A stretch of DNA of 64,000 nucleotides from Terrihalobacillus insolitus. Its GTDB lineage: Bacteria; Bacillota; Bacilli; Bacillales; Amphibacillaceae. The notes beneath the pieces are model-generated. The model was not told the DNA's origin, did not search any database, and was given only the letters and a program-made list of their open reading frames with translations. Positions 37,666 through 46,002 of this stretch are shown piece after piece (within the stretch, counting starts at the first letter, position 1; each line of letters begins with the position of its first letter). Location: positions 577,649 through 641,648 of the forward strand of contig NZ_JAMQKB010000001.1 in the NCBI RefSeq assembly GCF_028416575.1, written 5' to 3'. The translations under genes were made by a program, and so were the position numbers.

Positions 37666-38612
37666 TGGATTTACTGGAGGAATATGGACTAAAACTTATT
37701 AAACTTGACCTTCCATTTCGTCTTAATCACGTCAATTGCTTTCTTGCTGAAGGGGAAGATGGCTGGACAGTTATCGATGCAGGGTTGCATAATCACGAAA
37801 CGGTCCAACGATGGGAGAAGGAATTGGAAGGAAAAAATGTAACAGAAATATTGATCACCCATTACCATCCTGATCATTTTGGGTATGCAGGCCAAATGCA
37901 ACGGAAAACGAGCGCAAAGGTGTCGATGACGAAAACGGACTATGACATGGGGTTAACTGCATGGCAGGGGGATTTTTTGCGTAAGCTTAAGGACCATTAT
38001 AAGTTGTCAGGCATTCCTACTGATCAAGCTGAACAGATGATTCGGAATACGGAGGAGTTTGTCCCACGGGTGACCCCTTACCCAAAAGTAGATCATTTTT
38101 TGGAGGAAGGCGATCTTGTTCAGATTGGCCGGTATGAGTATGAAGTCATCTTTACACCCGGACATGCAGACGGTTTGGTGAGCTTTTACAATAGGAAGAA
38201 AAATATGCTGCTTTCAACCGACCACATTCTCCCTAAGATTACGCCAAATATCTCTTACTGGTTTCATGGTGATCCGAATCCGTTAAAAACGTATCTTCGG
38301 TCATTAGAAAAAATTCGAAAGCTCAATGTCGACCTTGTCGTTCCATCCCACGGAAGACCATTCCATGGGGCAAATGATAGGATTGATGAGATTCGTGCAC
38401 ATCATGAGGAAAGGCTAGATATGACTTTGGAGATTTTGCGAGATGGCGGCACTATATATGGAATTTGTCGAAAATTATTCCGTCAAAAATTGAACGTACA
38501 CGAATCGAGATTTGCAATCGGAGAAACAATTTCTCATTTGGAATACTTGAGAAATCAAGGAGCATGCAAACGGGAGGTCCTTGATGGGGAATACTGGTAT
38601 TTTACATCTTGA
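37665..38612 (+). CDS. MBL-fold metallo-hydrolase
   Basis: A 315-residue zinc hydrolase of the metallo-beta-lactamase superfamily. The metal motif is ILITHYHPDHFGYAG near residue 65 (HxHxDH), with further ligands in FTPGHADGLVSFY near 165 and LVVPSHGRPFHGA near 225. The C-terminal ~80 residues form a helical extension seen in the glyoxalase II-like subgroup linked to acyl-CoA clusters. The ATG overlaps the ligase stop, so it is cotranscribed. It may hydrolyse a thioester or lactone; substrate unknown. Confidence 0.88.
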   Translation: MDLLEEYGLKLIKLDLPFRLNHVNCFLAEGEDGWTVIDAGLHNHETVQRWEKELEGKNVTEILITHYHPDHFGYAGQMQRKTSAKVSMTKTDYDMGLTAWQGDFLRKLKDHYKLSGIPTDQAEQMIRNTEEFVPRVTPYPKVDHFLEEGDLVQIGRYEYEVIFTPGHADGLVSFYNRKKNMLLSTDHILPKITPNISYWFHGDPNPLKTYLRSLEKIRKLNVDLVVPSHGRPFHGANDRIDEIRAHHEERLDMTLEILRDGGTIYGICRKLFRQKLNVHESRFAIGETISHLEYLRNQGACKREVLDGEYWYFTS

Positions 38613-38616
38613 TTCT

Positions 38617-38661
38617 AAAGGGGTCATTCACCACCAAATAGGGTGAGTGGCCTTTTTTTCT
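38617..38661 (+). terminator. terminator of the acyl-CoA cluster
   Basis: AAAGGGGTCATTCACC pairs with GGTGAGTGGCCTTTTTTT with minor mismatches. Confidence 0.75.
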
Positions 38662-38690
38662 ACTTCATCATATCCTTCAATTCTTATAAT

Positions 38691-38730
38691 CTATCAGTTT
38701 TCGACAAATTTCGGGGCGTCACTGTACCAT
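38691..38730 (+). repeat. junction repeat R1
   Basis: CTATCAGTTTTCGACAAATT then TCGGGGCGTCACTGTACC. This is the leftmost of about twelve R copies and marks the edge of the mosaic island. The right part diverges after CACTGT. Confidence 0.75.
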
Positions 38731-38770
38731 CCCTTTGTCCACGACAGGAATCTGACCCCATAATATAATT

Positions 38771-38799
38771 TTGACTTATACTATAATTACTTTTATAAT
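38771..38799 (+). promoter_or_regulatory. promoter of the antitoxin RNA
   Basis: TTGACT, 17 bases, TATAAT: a near-consensus promoter pointing toward the 3' end of the small toxin gene. Confidence 0.75.
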
Positions 38800-38805
38800 A
38801 TAAAT

Positions 38806-38940
38806 AAAATAACCGAGTGGTTGCAACCACTCGGTAAGCGTAACTACAGACCGCACAAAGAGCGGCCAACCAACGTGTATTTTATGTTTTTACAAAGAAG
38901 TAACCGTCTTTTTCCACTGGTAATGGGGACGGTTATTTCT
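38806..38940 (+). ncRNA. candidate type I antitoxin RNA
   Basis: Predicted from the promoter, a 5' hairpin with arms CCGAGTGGTT and AACCACTCGG, and a 3' hairpin AAGTAACCGTC...GACGGTTATTT followed by T-rich sequence. Its end overlaps the stop codon region of the toxin on the other strand, the TxpA/RatA arrangement. Confidence 0.65.
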
Positions 38941-39040
38941 TTTTGTTTAGAAAGACAACAATAGTTACAATAAGTGTAAATGCAGCTAATAATGTTAAAC
39001 AAAATTGAGCTACTAGGCTTAAAGCTTCATATGTTGTCAT
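38933..39040 (-). CDS. TxpA/BsrG-like type I toxin (putative holin-like toxin)
   Basis: A 35-residue peptide: N-terminus MTTYEALSLVAQF, a single hydrophobic helix, and a basic end FLNKKK. This is the pattern of small membrane toxins of Bacillus type I systems. The start has GGGAGGTGG, and upstream CCATCTTCCC can pair with GGGAGGTGG, hiding the ribosome binding site as in known systems. A TATAAT (39104-39109, minus strand) gives a promoter about 65 bases upstream. The antisense RNA overlaps the 3' end. Toxicity is inferred. Confidence 0.78.
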   Translation of the reverse strand: MTTYEALSLVAQFCLTLLAAFTLIVTIVVFLNKKK

Positions 39041-39314
39041 TCTACCACCTCCCTTCTATAGGGAAGATGGTCAACCGCCCACCTGCTATGTAGTTACAAT
39101 TCTATTATACTACAATTCGAATAAACAAACATACATTCGATTGGTGGTAATCATTTTTTCATTATTCCTCGAAGTCCATTATAGTCTACCTACACGGAAA
39201 AACCTGCAGTTTGTCCATAGCGGGGGATCTGACCCCATAGCCTACAAAGCAGCTTCAATCAACTCCGAATCCACTGGAAATAATTTCTTGGACGAGGTAC
39301 CCGCCCCGTGTTAC

Positions 39315-39986
39315 TTATACCATCAACGCCTTTATATTTTTATCCAATTTATCTGCTTGGGAACATGTAGCTGTTACATCACTCCACATTTCTATAACTA
39401 ATGGAATTAAAGAGTCCCTATATTTTTTTGCTGTTTTATTTGGTTTTCCATTGTTCTTTCTTTTTAACAGTTTATAAGGTGACTGTGTTAATAATTCATC
39501 AGGTTTATTCATACATTCGAAATGCAATGGGGCTAATTGATGTTGCTTATGATAAGCAGCAAGAACCCATGCCTCAAGATTATCCATAGGGATTATAAAA
39601 ATAACCTTGTTAGGTAAAGGTTGTTTTAAATACGAAAGCAACCAATTTTCTAACTCCTTAACTGTGTCTTCTGCTGGGGGACAGCCTTTAAAGCAATTTA
39701 CATCCGGCTCTCTAGCCACGTCACCGTCCAACTGTATGATTAGTAGGTCCAAACCCTGTACGCCGTTAACTAATAATTCCAGACCACCTTGTTCTGCTAT
39801 AGATTGACACCAATCCCTTACACCATGCCAGCCAGCACCAAAAGAGCCAAAACCAGGGGTTGCTGATAAGTCTGGTTGAAGTGGTAGGAAACGGACATTC
39901 TCCCCAAGCATATGGATAATGATTTCATTCAGCATATCAAAATCCCTTGGACCTTCTGATACTATTCCGATTTGATAGTCTCTCAT
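39315..39986 (-). CDS. TOPRIM/DUF4276-like putative nuclease of a two-gene defence module
   Basis: A 223-residue protein. The N-terminus IGIVSEGPRDFDML supplies an early Glu, and LDLLIIQLDGDVAREPDVN near residue 82 a D-x-D pair, which resembles a TOPRIM metal site. VIFIIPMDNLEAWVLAAY near 128 resembles DUF4276/OLD-type nucleases. Its ATG overlaps the stop of the upstream ATPase by four bases, so the two are coupled. Paired ATPase plus TOPRIM genes (OLD, Gabija, PARIS-type) act against phages; the precise family is not settled here. Confidence 0.68.
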   Translation of the reverse strand: MRDYQIGIVSEGPRDFDMLNEIIIHMLGENVRFLPLQPDLSATPGFGSFGAGWHGVRDWCQSIAEQGGLELLVNGVQGLDLLIIQLDGDVAREPDVNCFKGCPPAEDTVKELENWLLSYLKQPLPNKVIFIIPMDNLEAWVLAAYHKQHQLAPLHFECMNKPDELLTQSPYKLLKRKNNGKPNKTAKKYRDSLIPLVIEMWSDVTATCSQADKLDKNIKALMV

Positions 39987-41203
39987 AGATTCGGTACACC
40001 ACCTAATCTACCCATTAGCCATAGTTTAGAAAGACTGTAACCCTCGTCTAAAAGTTCTTTTGTTACAACGATTCTATTAACCTCTGTATGACCTTTCCTA
40101 TTTCGTTCAACCGCGAACAGTCTAATATCAGTATTACTTATATCCAAACCGTCAAGTACCAGAGGGTTATGCGTTGTTAACAATGCAATTTTATTATGTT
40201 CAATAACTTTTTGAGTAAATACCTCTGTAACTTTTCTTGCTAACCTAGGGTTCATTGCTTGATCAAAATTATCAACGGCAAAAATTTTAGTTGATCTTTC
40301 ATGCATTGCTAAAATTAAAACAAAGAGAACAAACAAGGACCCCTCACTAGAATCATAAGGTGTTAGTTCATTTCTATCATCACGCATGTAACGGTCGGTA
40401 AATTTAACAGCCTTTTGTCCTGTGGTAACTCCAGGAGCTACCATATCTTTATTTGGTTTACCTACAGAAATACCGTCTACCCAATCAATTAGTTCATATA
40501 AGTCATCAATATCTAAGGAGCCAAAAAGTTCTTCCTTCATATCCAATAACTCTTCAACAGATTCAGCCAATCGCCCTCCAAATAACCCTAGTGGATCACG
40601 TTGAGAAGTGTCAGGTTGAATTCCTCTTAATGTAGCAGTATTAGGTGTATAGATAGCATAATCCTTAAAAAAGTCATAAAACTCTTGCAAGTTAATAGGT
40701 TCAGTACTACTGGAGTGGATTCCCTGTAAAAAAGACAACCAACCCTTATTACTATCTACCTCAAAATTAGGATAACCAACTACTTTTCCTGATGAAGCTT
40801 GTGATCTGCCAAATATTTTTTTATCATTATAATATAAACCTTCTGTAAAGTAGTCCCAAGAAGGCTTTGGTCTTTCAATTGGATTACTTAAATTAACACT
40901 ATAGTTCCATAAACCTGTTGACAGACGTGATTCTATACCCAACTCAAGCGTTCTCGGTATTCTATCCATTTTTTGAAAGGAGGATTTATATAAGGCCGGG
41001 GTTCCAAGCCTTACTCCACGGTGCGCTAAGACCTCATTATCGACCCTTCCAGATATAGCTCCACTAAGAACCCCCATTGCCTCGAGTAAGGAACTTTTAC
41101 CGCTACCGTTAGCACCTATAAAAACGTTAACTTTTCCCAGTTCTATCGATTGTTGAAAAATAGATTTAAAATGTTTAATGGACAGATTAATTCCCAATTT
41201 CAA
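39983..41203 (-). CDS. AAA (ABC-like) ATPase of a two-gene defence module
   Basis: A 406-residue SMC/ABC-type ATPase. Walker A GANGSGKSSLLEA near residue 33, a signature-like DSSEGSLFVLFVLILAMHE near 295, Walker B KIFAVDNFDQAMNP near 318, and the switch His in ALLTTHNPLVLDGL near 345. The C-terminus may contact the TOPRIM-like partner. The pair lies alone between R1 and R2 with its own promoter region, a typical defence-island cargo. Confidence 0.82.
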   Translation of the reverse strand: MKLGINLSIKHFKSIFQQSIELGKVNVFIGANGSGKSSLLEAMGVLSGAISGRVDNEVLAHRGVRLGTPALYKSSFQKMDRIPRTLELGIESRLSTGLWNYSVNLSNPIERPKPSWDYFTEGLYYNDKKIFGRSQASSGKVVGYPNFEVDSNKGWLSFLQGIHSSSTEPINLQEFYDFFKDYAIYTPNTATLRGIQPDTSQRDPLGLFGGRLAESVEELLDMKEELFGSLDIDDLYELIDWVDGISVGKPNKDMVAPGVTTGQKAVKFTDRYMRDDRNELTPYDSSEGSLFVLFVLILAMHERSTKIFAVDNFDQAMNPRLARKVTEVFTQKVIEHNKIALLTTHNPLVLDGLDISNTDIRLFAVERNRKGHTEVNRIVVTKELLDEGYSLSKLWLMGRLGGVPNL

Positions 41204-41309
41204 TCCTCCCCTCTATTAGTCTATTAACACTATATTACCATTATTATTTACCAAACAATACTAAATCATTCAACTTAATTTTTGATTGTCGTTATTAAAA
41301 TGGCAACAA

Positions 41310-41700
41310 AGGGACAGCTGTCAACTCCCACGGCTAAAGCAGTGGGGTTCTAGGGTACTTGCAAGCTTCTCAATGGTGCCCTTATCTTTCCTTGCAGAAA
41401 GAGTTTCCACCAAAGCACTGGCGTGTATTCTCCTAAAACATTAACGGACGTATTGCGTGTATAGCAAGGCACTTCTCTCAACAAGCTTAGAAAGACTCTT
41501 GATATGCTTTTCGTTCCGACTTCTATTGGGCGCTGTCACGACCAATCAGGTTTGTTTTTATGCGACAAACCAACGCAATGTTTTACTTGGTGATTCTTTT
41601 AGTCGTGCAATCTCAAGATGATGCAATTCAACAAAGTTATTCCATTGTGCGTTGCATAAATCCACGTCAACAGCATTAAAAGTTTCGTTTGTGTGAAGCA
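41310..41700 (-). pseudogene. IS605-type TnpB/right-end remnant
   Basis: The hairpin CCCACGGCTAAAGCAGTGGG at 41328-41347 is typical of the right end (omega-RNA side) of IS605-family elements. Minus-strand frames give short TnpB-like pieces (for example ASALVETLSARKD) with stops. No transposase is intact. Confidence 0.55.
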
Positions 41701-41731
41701 CAACAAACCCAACCGCTGCTACACTTCTATC

Positions 41732-41779
41732 CTATCAATCTTCGACAATTTTCGGGTCGTCACTGTACTGTGACCATAA
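41732..41779 (+). repeat. junction repeat R2
   Basis: CTATCAATCTTCGACAATTT, TCGGGTCGTCACTG, then an extra TACTG before TGACCATAA. Its left flank (AACAAACCCAACCGCTGCTA) is the comM-leader type. A partial reversed copy (GGTCACAGACGCC) is near 42089. Confidence 0.75.
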
Positions 41780-41850
41780 CTACCAATTCACTTCTCATGA
41801 TTATACTAACTATCTAGCGTCATGCAAGATGAAAAAATGCATGTAAAGGA

Positions 41851-42081
41851 AAGGAACTTGTTGGGATAATGCACCAATGGAAAGCTTTTTCGGGAAGCTT
41901 AAAGAGGAATCCATATGAATTCATAAATCTCGTACCATAAAGGAAGTCGATCAATTGATAGACTGGTATATGGACTTCTATAACCATACAAGAAAACAAA
42001 AAGGGGTAGGAGGATCTTTAGCACTTACAAAATTATACCAAAAATGGGCGATTAACCCCAAACCTTTTGTATCTACTTGAC
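41851..42081 (+). pseudogene. IS3-family transposase C-terminal fragment
   Basis: Translates to GTCWDNAPMESFFGKLKEES, a stop, then TIKEVDQLIDWYMDFYNHTR and QKGVGGSLALTKLYQKW. This is the end of an IS3 OrfB integrase with the last catalytic Glu. The rest is absent. Confidence 0.75.
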
Positions 42082-42197
42082 AGGGGTACGGTCACAGACG
42101 CCTGAACTTGGGAAGTGACAGGCCCAAAACCAAAAAACTATAGTCCCTCAGCAAAGTTTAAGAGGACTGTAGCTTTCATCTTATATAGATCTATTTA

Positions 42198-42875
42198 TTA
42201 ATACGCGCCTCTTTTTAAAACAGCGATTTCATTCTTTCTTCTCGCCAATATGACATCGATTTCATTAAGAATATCTTTGGTTTCACTGTCAAAAGATATT
42301 ACTGATCCCTCAAGTTGGTCCATAAGTTTTGCAATCTTTTGGTCTACATTGCTATTGCCGACTTTATCCATATATTTAAAGCTTTCGTATAAGGAAAAAA
42401 GCTCATCTGAATATTCCTTACCCTTCGTTTCTCTATAGATATTATAAATGCGCTTTTCACATTGATACATAAACTTCTGATCGTAAACTGTTTTCTGTTC
42501 ATTACTATCAATACGTCCCGAAAACAACAAGAAGGAGAGTACTATTATTGTAGAGATTGCCAATATAATTATTTCCGTTATGATAAAGGAATTCAAACGG
42601 TTAAATGCACTGGAAAAGAAACAAATGGCAGTGATAATAAGAAGATTAATAATCAAGGTTACGGATATCCCTGAACTAATAAATATATTTTTTTTGAATG
42701 AATTAATTATTTCCAATCCAATAAACAGGGCTATTTCTGAGATCAGAATAAAACTTAACGCCCACCAGGTGATCGTAGTTTTTTGAATACCTAATAAGAA
42801 AAAAATCGTTAAAGTCGTTACTATTACGATTAAACCTATTATCCCTATTAATGTAATCTTAAATCTATTTTTCAC
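42198..42875 (-). CDS. membrane protein of the SPFH/zinc-ribbon cassette
   Basis: A 225-residue protein with four hydrophobic segments (about residues 8-30, 36-55, 65-90, 97-118) and a charged cytoplasmic C-terminal domain (residues 125-225). I do not recognise the family. It begins 16 bases after the stop of the SPFH/zinc-ribbon gene and is probably cotranscribed with it, so a role in the same envelope or membrane-associated complex is likely. Confidence 0.7.
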   Translation of the reverse strand: MKNRFKITLIGIIGLIVIVTTLTIFFLLGIQKTTITWWALSFILISEIALFIGLEIINSFKKNIFISSGISVTLIINLLIITAICFFSSAFNRLNSFIITEIIILAISTIIVLSFLLFSGRIDSNEQKTVYDQKFMYQCEKRIYNIYRETKGKEYSDELFSLYESFKYMDKVGNSNVDQKIAKLMDQLEGSVISFDSETKDILNEIDVILARRKNEIAVLKRGAY

Positions 42876-42891
42876 TTTATATCACTATCCT

Positions 42892-44187
42892 TTATAGTTT
42901 CTCCCCACATTCAGGGCAAAATTTAGGCGATCCATTTATGTTTTCCCCACAACTATGACATTTCTTAACAAGTGACTCTCCACATTCCGGACAGAAATTC
43001 GCATGCTCATTTTCTAGTAAAGAACCACATTTCGGACAAGGTTTGGGTACAGCCTTTCCGCACATATCACACTTTGTAGCATTTTCCTTTAAGTCTGCCC
43101 CACAAGAGGAACATGGTGCATATGCTTTCCCACATTCAGTGCAAAACTTAGATTTTTTTGATAAACCGTTCCCGCAATTGCTACACACTATTTTATTTGT
43201 TATTTCCTCTTCATTTTTTTTATTCGTATCATACCCACAATTCGAGCAGAAGCGTTTATCCGCTTCCATTTCACTCTGACACTTTGGACATTTTTTCATT
43301 TCCTTCGTGTTTAAGGTTTGGGATATACCACTAACCTGACTCCCCATTACACCACCAATTCCAGTTCCTATACCAAGACCAATTCCTGCCCCCATAATAC
43401 CCGCTTGAGACGAACCAGTGTTTTTTGCAGCTCCTTCAAGGGTATCAAAGGATCTCGCTTGCACATAGTTATATCCAACAATCTCCATTTCTGCCTTCTT
43501 AGCAAGGGCTTCTTTAAGCTTAATTACAGAACTGTCGTCTTCTGGTGTATTGATATCGTTAATGTAAAAGTTAACCAATTTGATTCCGTATTCATCCAAA
43601 ACTTTTATCATTCTATTCTTTAAGTGATCAGACAGTTCACTTAAATAAGCATTGATTTCTAGAACACTTATTCCACTTTTCACTAAATAAGAAGAAATAG
43701 AATCTTTAACCATGGTAAGGTATAATCCCCTAAAATAAGTGATAATATTTTTTTTATCAATCATTGGAAGATTACCGACAAGCTTAATTAGAAATTTTCT
43801 AGAATCATTGATTTGAATTCCAAATTGGCCAAAAGAACGAACCGGAATAAAGACTTTATACTTCGGATCCTGTACTTGAATGGGAGACGGGGTTCCCCAT
43901 TTTACATCTAAAGAATGAACCTTATTTACATACCATACTTCAGCTGTAAACGGAGAACGTCCACCAAATGGTAGATTAATAATATTATTTAATATGGGTA
44001 TATTTGCAGTATTTAGGGTATGACGTCCCGCTAAAAATAAATCTAATGCCTGGCCACCTTTATAAAGAATCGCTTCTTGAGATTCATTTACGATTAATTG
44101 TGTCCATGTCCCGAGTTCTTCATTTGGATATTTCCATGCAAACACAGCTGGATTTCCGTTATACTTAACTACTTCAGCAATAGCCAT
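42892..44187 (-). CDS. SPFH-domain/virion-core-like protein with C-terminal zinc ribbons (YdjI-like)
   Basis: A 431-residue protein. Residues 1-240 form the SPFH/band-7-like domain of the virion-core-protein family (VAIAEVVKYN start region, RSFGQFGIQI and INDINTPEDDSSVIKLKEAL). Residues 255-285 are a Gly-rich hinge (GIGLGIGTGIGG). Residues 290-431 carry five zinc-ribbon CxxC pairs, such as CPKCQSEMEADKRFCSNCG. The B. subtilis relative YdjI works with PspA-like YdjF at the membrane. Here the partners are a four-helix membrane protein and a DUF805 protein. Confidence 0.82.
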   Translation of the reverse strand: MAIAEVVKYNGNPAVFAWKYPNEELGTWTQLIVNESQEAILYKGGQALDLFLAGRHTLNTANIPILNNIINLPFGGRSPFTAEVWYVNKVHSLDVKWGTPSPIQVQDPKYKVFIPVRSFGQFGIQINDSRKFLIKLVGNLPMIDKKNIITYFRGLYLTMVKDSISSYLVKSGISVLEINAYLSELSDHLKNRMIKVLDEYGIKLVNFYINDINTPEDDSSVIKLKEALAKKAEMEIVGYNYVQARSFDTLEGAAKNTGSSQAGIMGAGIGLGIGTGIGGVMGSQVSGISQTLNTKEMKKCPKCQSEMEADKRFCSNCGYDTNKKNEEEITNKIVCSNCGNGLSKKSKFCTECGKAYAPCSSCGADLKENATKCDMCGKAVPKPCPKCGSLLENEHANFCPECGESLVKKCHSCGENINGSPKFCPECGEKL

Positions 44188-44331
44188 AAAACCAAGTCAC
44201 CCTTTAAAAGAATTTTAGTTCCATTATATTACTATTTTATTCCCCAAATGATCTGAAAGACATTAAAAAGTCTCATAAATATAAACATTTGATTCCCACT
44301 GTAGTAAACATCATCTTGGCTTCAAATTGAA

Positions 44332-44841
44332 TTAAATTGTGGTCCCGCAATATTCACAATTACCAACTTTCCCCTTTTGTTTCACATTAGTTGCACCACA
44401 TCCAGGGCATTTTACACTTTCCATTTCCGCATTGACTTCATTGTTTTCAATATAATTAGGTTTAGGTTGGAAATGTTGTGATTCTACTTCCGTGTAATCT
44501 CCTTTAGGATTTACACCATACTTGTTATCTCCAGATTTTCCTTCTGTACACAAAAGAATTAATAGCCAAATAGCTCCTATAAAAGGTATAACACTTATTA
44601 GAATAAACCACCCGCTCTTACCCACGTCATGAAGTCTTCTGACAGTAACCGCTAAGGATGGTAATAAAATGGCTAAATAATAAAGTCCATTAATTCCCCC
44701 ATCAGTGCCTAAAGCAGTTTCTATGATAGCTGCAACCATAGCAAAAATAATATTAAATAAAAAAAACATCCAATATTCCTTACGTCGTGCTCTCCCACTA
44801 AAATCTGCGTATTTTTTTAAAACCCCCAGATACCAACTCAC
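44332..44841 (-). CDS. DUF805 membrane protein with C-terminal zinc ribbon
   Basis: A 169-residue protein. The DUF805 domain (residues 1-105) begins WYLGVLKKYADFSGRARRKE and contains AVTVRRLHDVGKSGWF near residue 65 and KYGVNPKG near 108. The tail has CPGCG...CEYCG, a zinc ribbon. It is the first gene of the R2-R3 cassette, 144 bases before the SPFH gene. The shared zinc-ribbon theme suggests a common complex. Confidence 0.82.
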   Translation of the reverse strand: MSWYLGVLKKYADFSGRARRKEYWMFFLFNIIFAMVAAIIETALGTDGGINGLYYLAILLPSLAVTVRRLHDVGKSGWFILISVIPFIGAIWLLILLCTEGKSGDNKYGVNPKGDYTEVESQHFQPKPNYIENNEVNAEMESVKCPGCGATNVKQKGKVGNCEYCGTTI

Positions 44842-45039
44842 AATAATTCTCCTCTCTCTTCATTTCCATTTTTGTTTTTGGATCCATACTTAAAACAAAA
44901 AAACAAATTGGAAACTAAACTTATATTAATATATTTATCACTTAAACTATTATACATCCATCTTTTTTTTAGAAGTATATAACATGTATCAACATTGATA
45001 TTGCATTGCAATGTCAATAAAAAAAGCAGACCACTTGTG

Positions 45040-45279
45040 CTAGTTAAAATAGTAGTCCATTTCTAAAAAACGCTGAGAAAATAATTTTTTTGATTGTATT
45101 AATCGGTAAGAGTCATCAACATTCATATCAAGAATGAGCAATCGACGCCAACACCCGCTCTCTGGACTTAACAGAAGCATCAGGCAAGCCGACTCCGTAT
45201 CTTGCGAAATCCTCACCTCAACCTGCACACGGTAGCCTTCCAAACCTTTTAAGCCAATACTTGAAACCTTGACAGTCAT
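45040..45279 (-). pseudogene. comM (yifB) 5' remnant, copy 1
   Basis: The first 31 codons (VKVSSIGLKGLEGYRVQVEV and on) match the ComM at 50879-52414. A deletion of about 13 bases then shifts the frame. Nucleotide similarity continues to about 45137 before unrelated sequence takes over. The upstream leader L1 is also conserved. Confidence 0.85.
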
Positions 45280-45528
45280 ACATATGCCTCCAATTAAATA
45301 TTTTCAATATACAATTCGTCCTAAAACAGATAATCAAAGTAAAATGGGTAAGAAAAATAGGATGGGGTAACAATTGAGGTTTAAAATCAAAGTGATCCTT
45401 TTCTATCTACATCCAACTATATTGACAAACACCGCTATTCTACAAAATAATCCAAAATCCTGTTAAAATATAAATTAAAAAAAGAAATAGAAAGAAGCAC
45501 AATAAACCTAACCGTGTACACTTCTATC
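45280..45528 (-). repeat. comM leader repeat L1
   Basis: About 250 bases upstream of the comM remnant. They share long near-identical blocks with 49991-50205, 52415-52656 and 54321-54563 (for example AAAATAGGATGGGGTAACAA and ATCAAAGTGATCCTTTTCTA). It ends at R3. Confidence 0.85.
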
Positions 45529-45577
45529 CTATCAATCTTCGACAAATTTCCGGGGGGCGTCTATGTGATCATACATT
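45529..45577 (+). repeat. junction repeat R3
   Basis: CTATCAATCTTCGACAAATT, TCCGGGGGGCGTCTATGTG, ATCATACATT. It lies between leader L1 and the small-toxin cassette. Confidence 0.8.
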
Positions 45578-45625
45578 CCTGGTTCTACACTTTATTTCAA
45601 GGTTTATTTCATGTATAATGAGACT

Positions 45626-45746
45626 ATATTAAAAAAGAGAAGTGTTTAAAACACTCCTCCATGCAACTGATACCGCAAAGGTGGTAGTTGTCATGTTTTA
45701 TCTTTTACGAGAGCCACCCTGCTTCCTACGGCGAGGGGTGGTTTTC
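45626..45746 (+). ncRNA. candidate antisense RNA of the 47-residue protein gene
   Basis: A TATAAT at 45614-45619 lies upstream; the -35 is weak. The stretch has hairpins AGTGTTTAAAACACT and CAACTG...TAGTTG, and ends in CCACCC...GGGGTGG-TTTTCTT (45714-45746), a terminator that lies inside the coding region on the other strand. This is the layout of a type I antitoxin. Confidence 0.45.
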
Positions 45747-45841
45747 TTGCTTTGTAGAATGCTCTTACGAAAGAAATAGGCACCAGTTTCACGCACAACC
45801 CCCTTCAGAACTTCACGTAGAAATTCAAGAAATGTTTCCAT
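45698..45841 (-). CDS. 47-residue small protein, candidate type I toxin (unit A)
   Basis: METFLEFLREVLKGVVRETG at the start, an aromatic-hydrophobic middle (AYFFRKSILQ), and a very basic end (PRRRKQGGSRKR). The ATG at 45841 has a perfect AAAGGAGGTGA site. CTTTCC and GGAAAG flanking GTGTTA can fold over that site. I do not know a characterised homologue. Truncated 5' copies of the same gene and leader occur at 54612 and 57883, each ending at an R repeat, and a leader-only copy lies before R5. Confidence 0.6.
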   Translation of the reverse strand: METFLEFLREVLKGVVRETGAYFFRKSILQSKKTTPRRRKQGGSRKR

Positions 45842-45913
45842 GATCGTCACCTCCTTTCCTAACACGGAAAGAAGCGTAACAACCAGTTTATCATATTCTA
45901 CCATTCATCTTAT
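45842..45913 (-). repeat. unit A leader, copy 1
   Basis: 5' leader of the 47-residue gene, shared with 48943-49021, 54647-54748 and 57920-58025 (TTTATCATATTCTACCATTC and similar). It runs straight into R4. This copy lacks the CCACCCTCACAATATTC block present in the others. Confidence 0.75.
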
Positions 45914-45959
45914 CTATCAACATTCGACAAACTTCGGGGCGTCACTGTGACAATACATT
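45914..45959 (+). repeat. junction repeat R4
   Basis: CTATCAACATTCGACAAACT, TCGGGGCGTCACTGTGAC, AATACATT. Immediately right of it the ACAATACATT is repeated once and the truncated comK begins. Confidence 0.85.
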
Positions 45960-46002
45960 ACAATACATTTACTTTCTTATCTTTTAAAAAAGACAGCCCT
46001 TC

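Noticed and set aside
42250..42786. Plus-strand frames of 62-70 codons
   Set aside because: Shadows of the membrane protein gene on the other strand.
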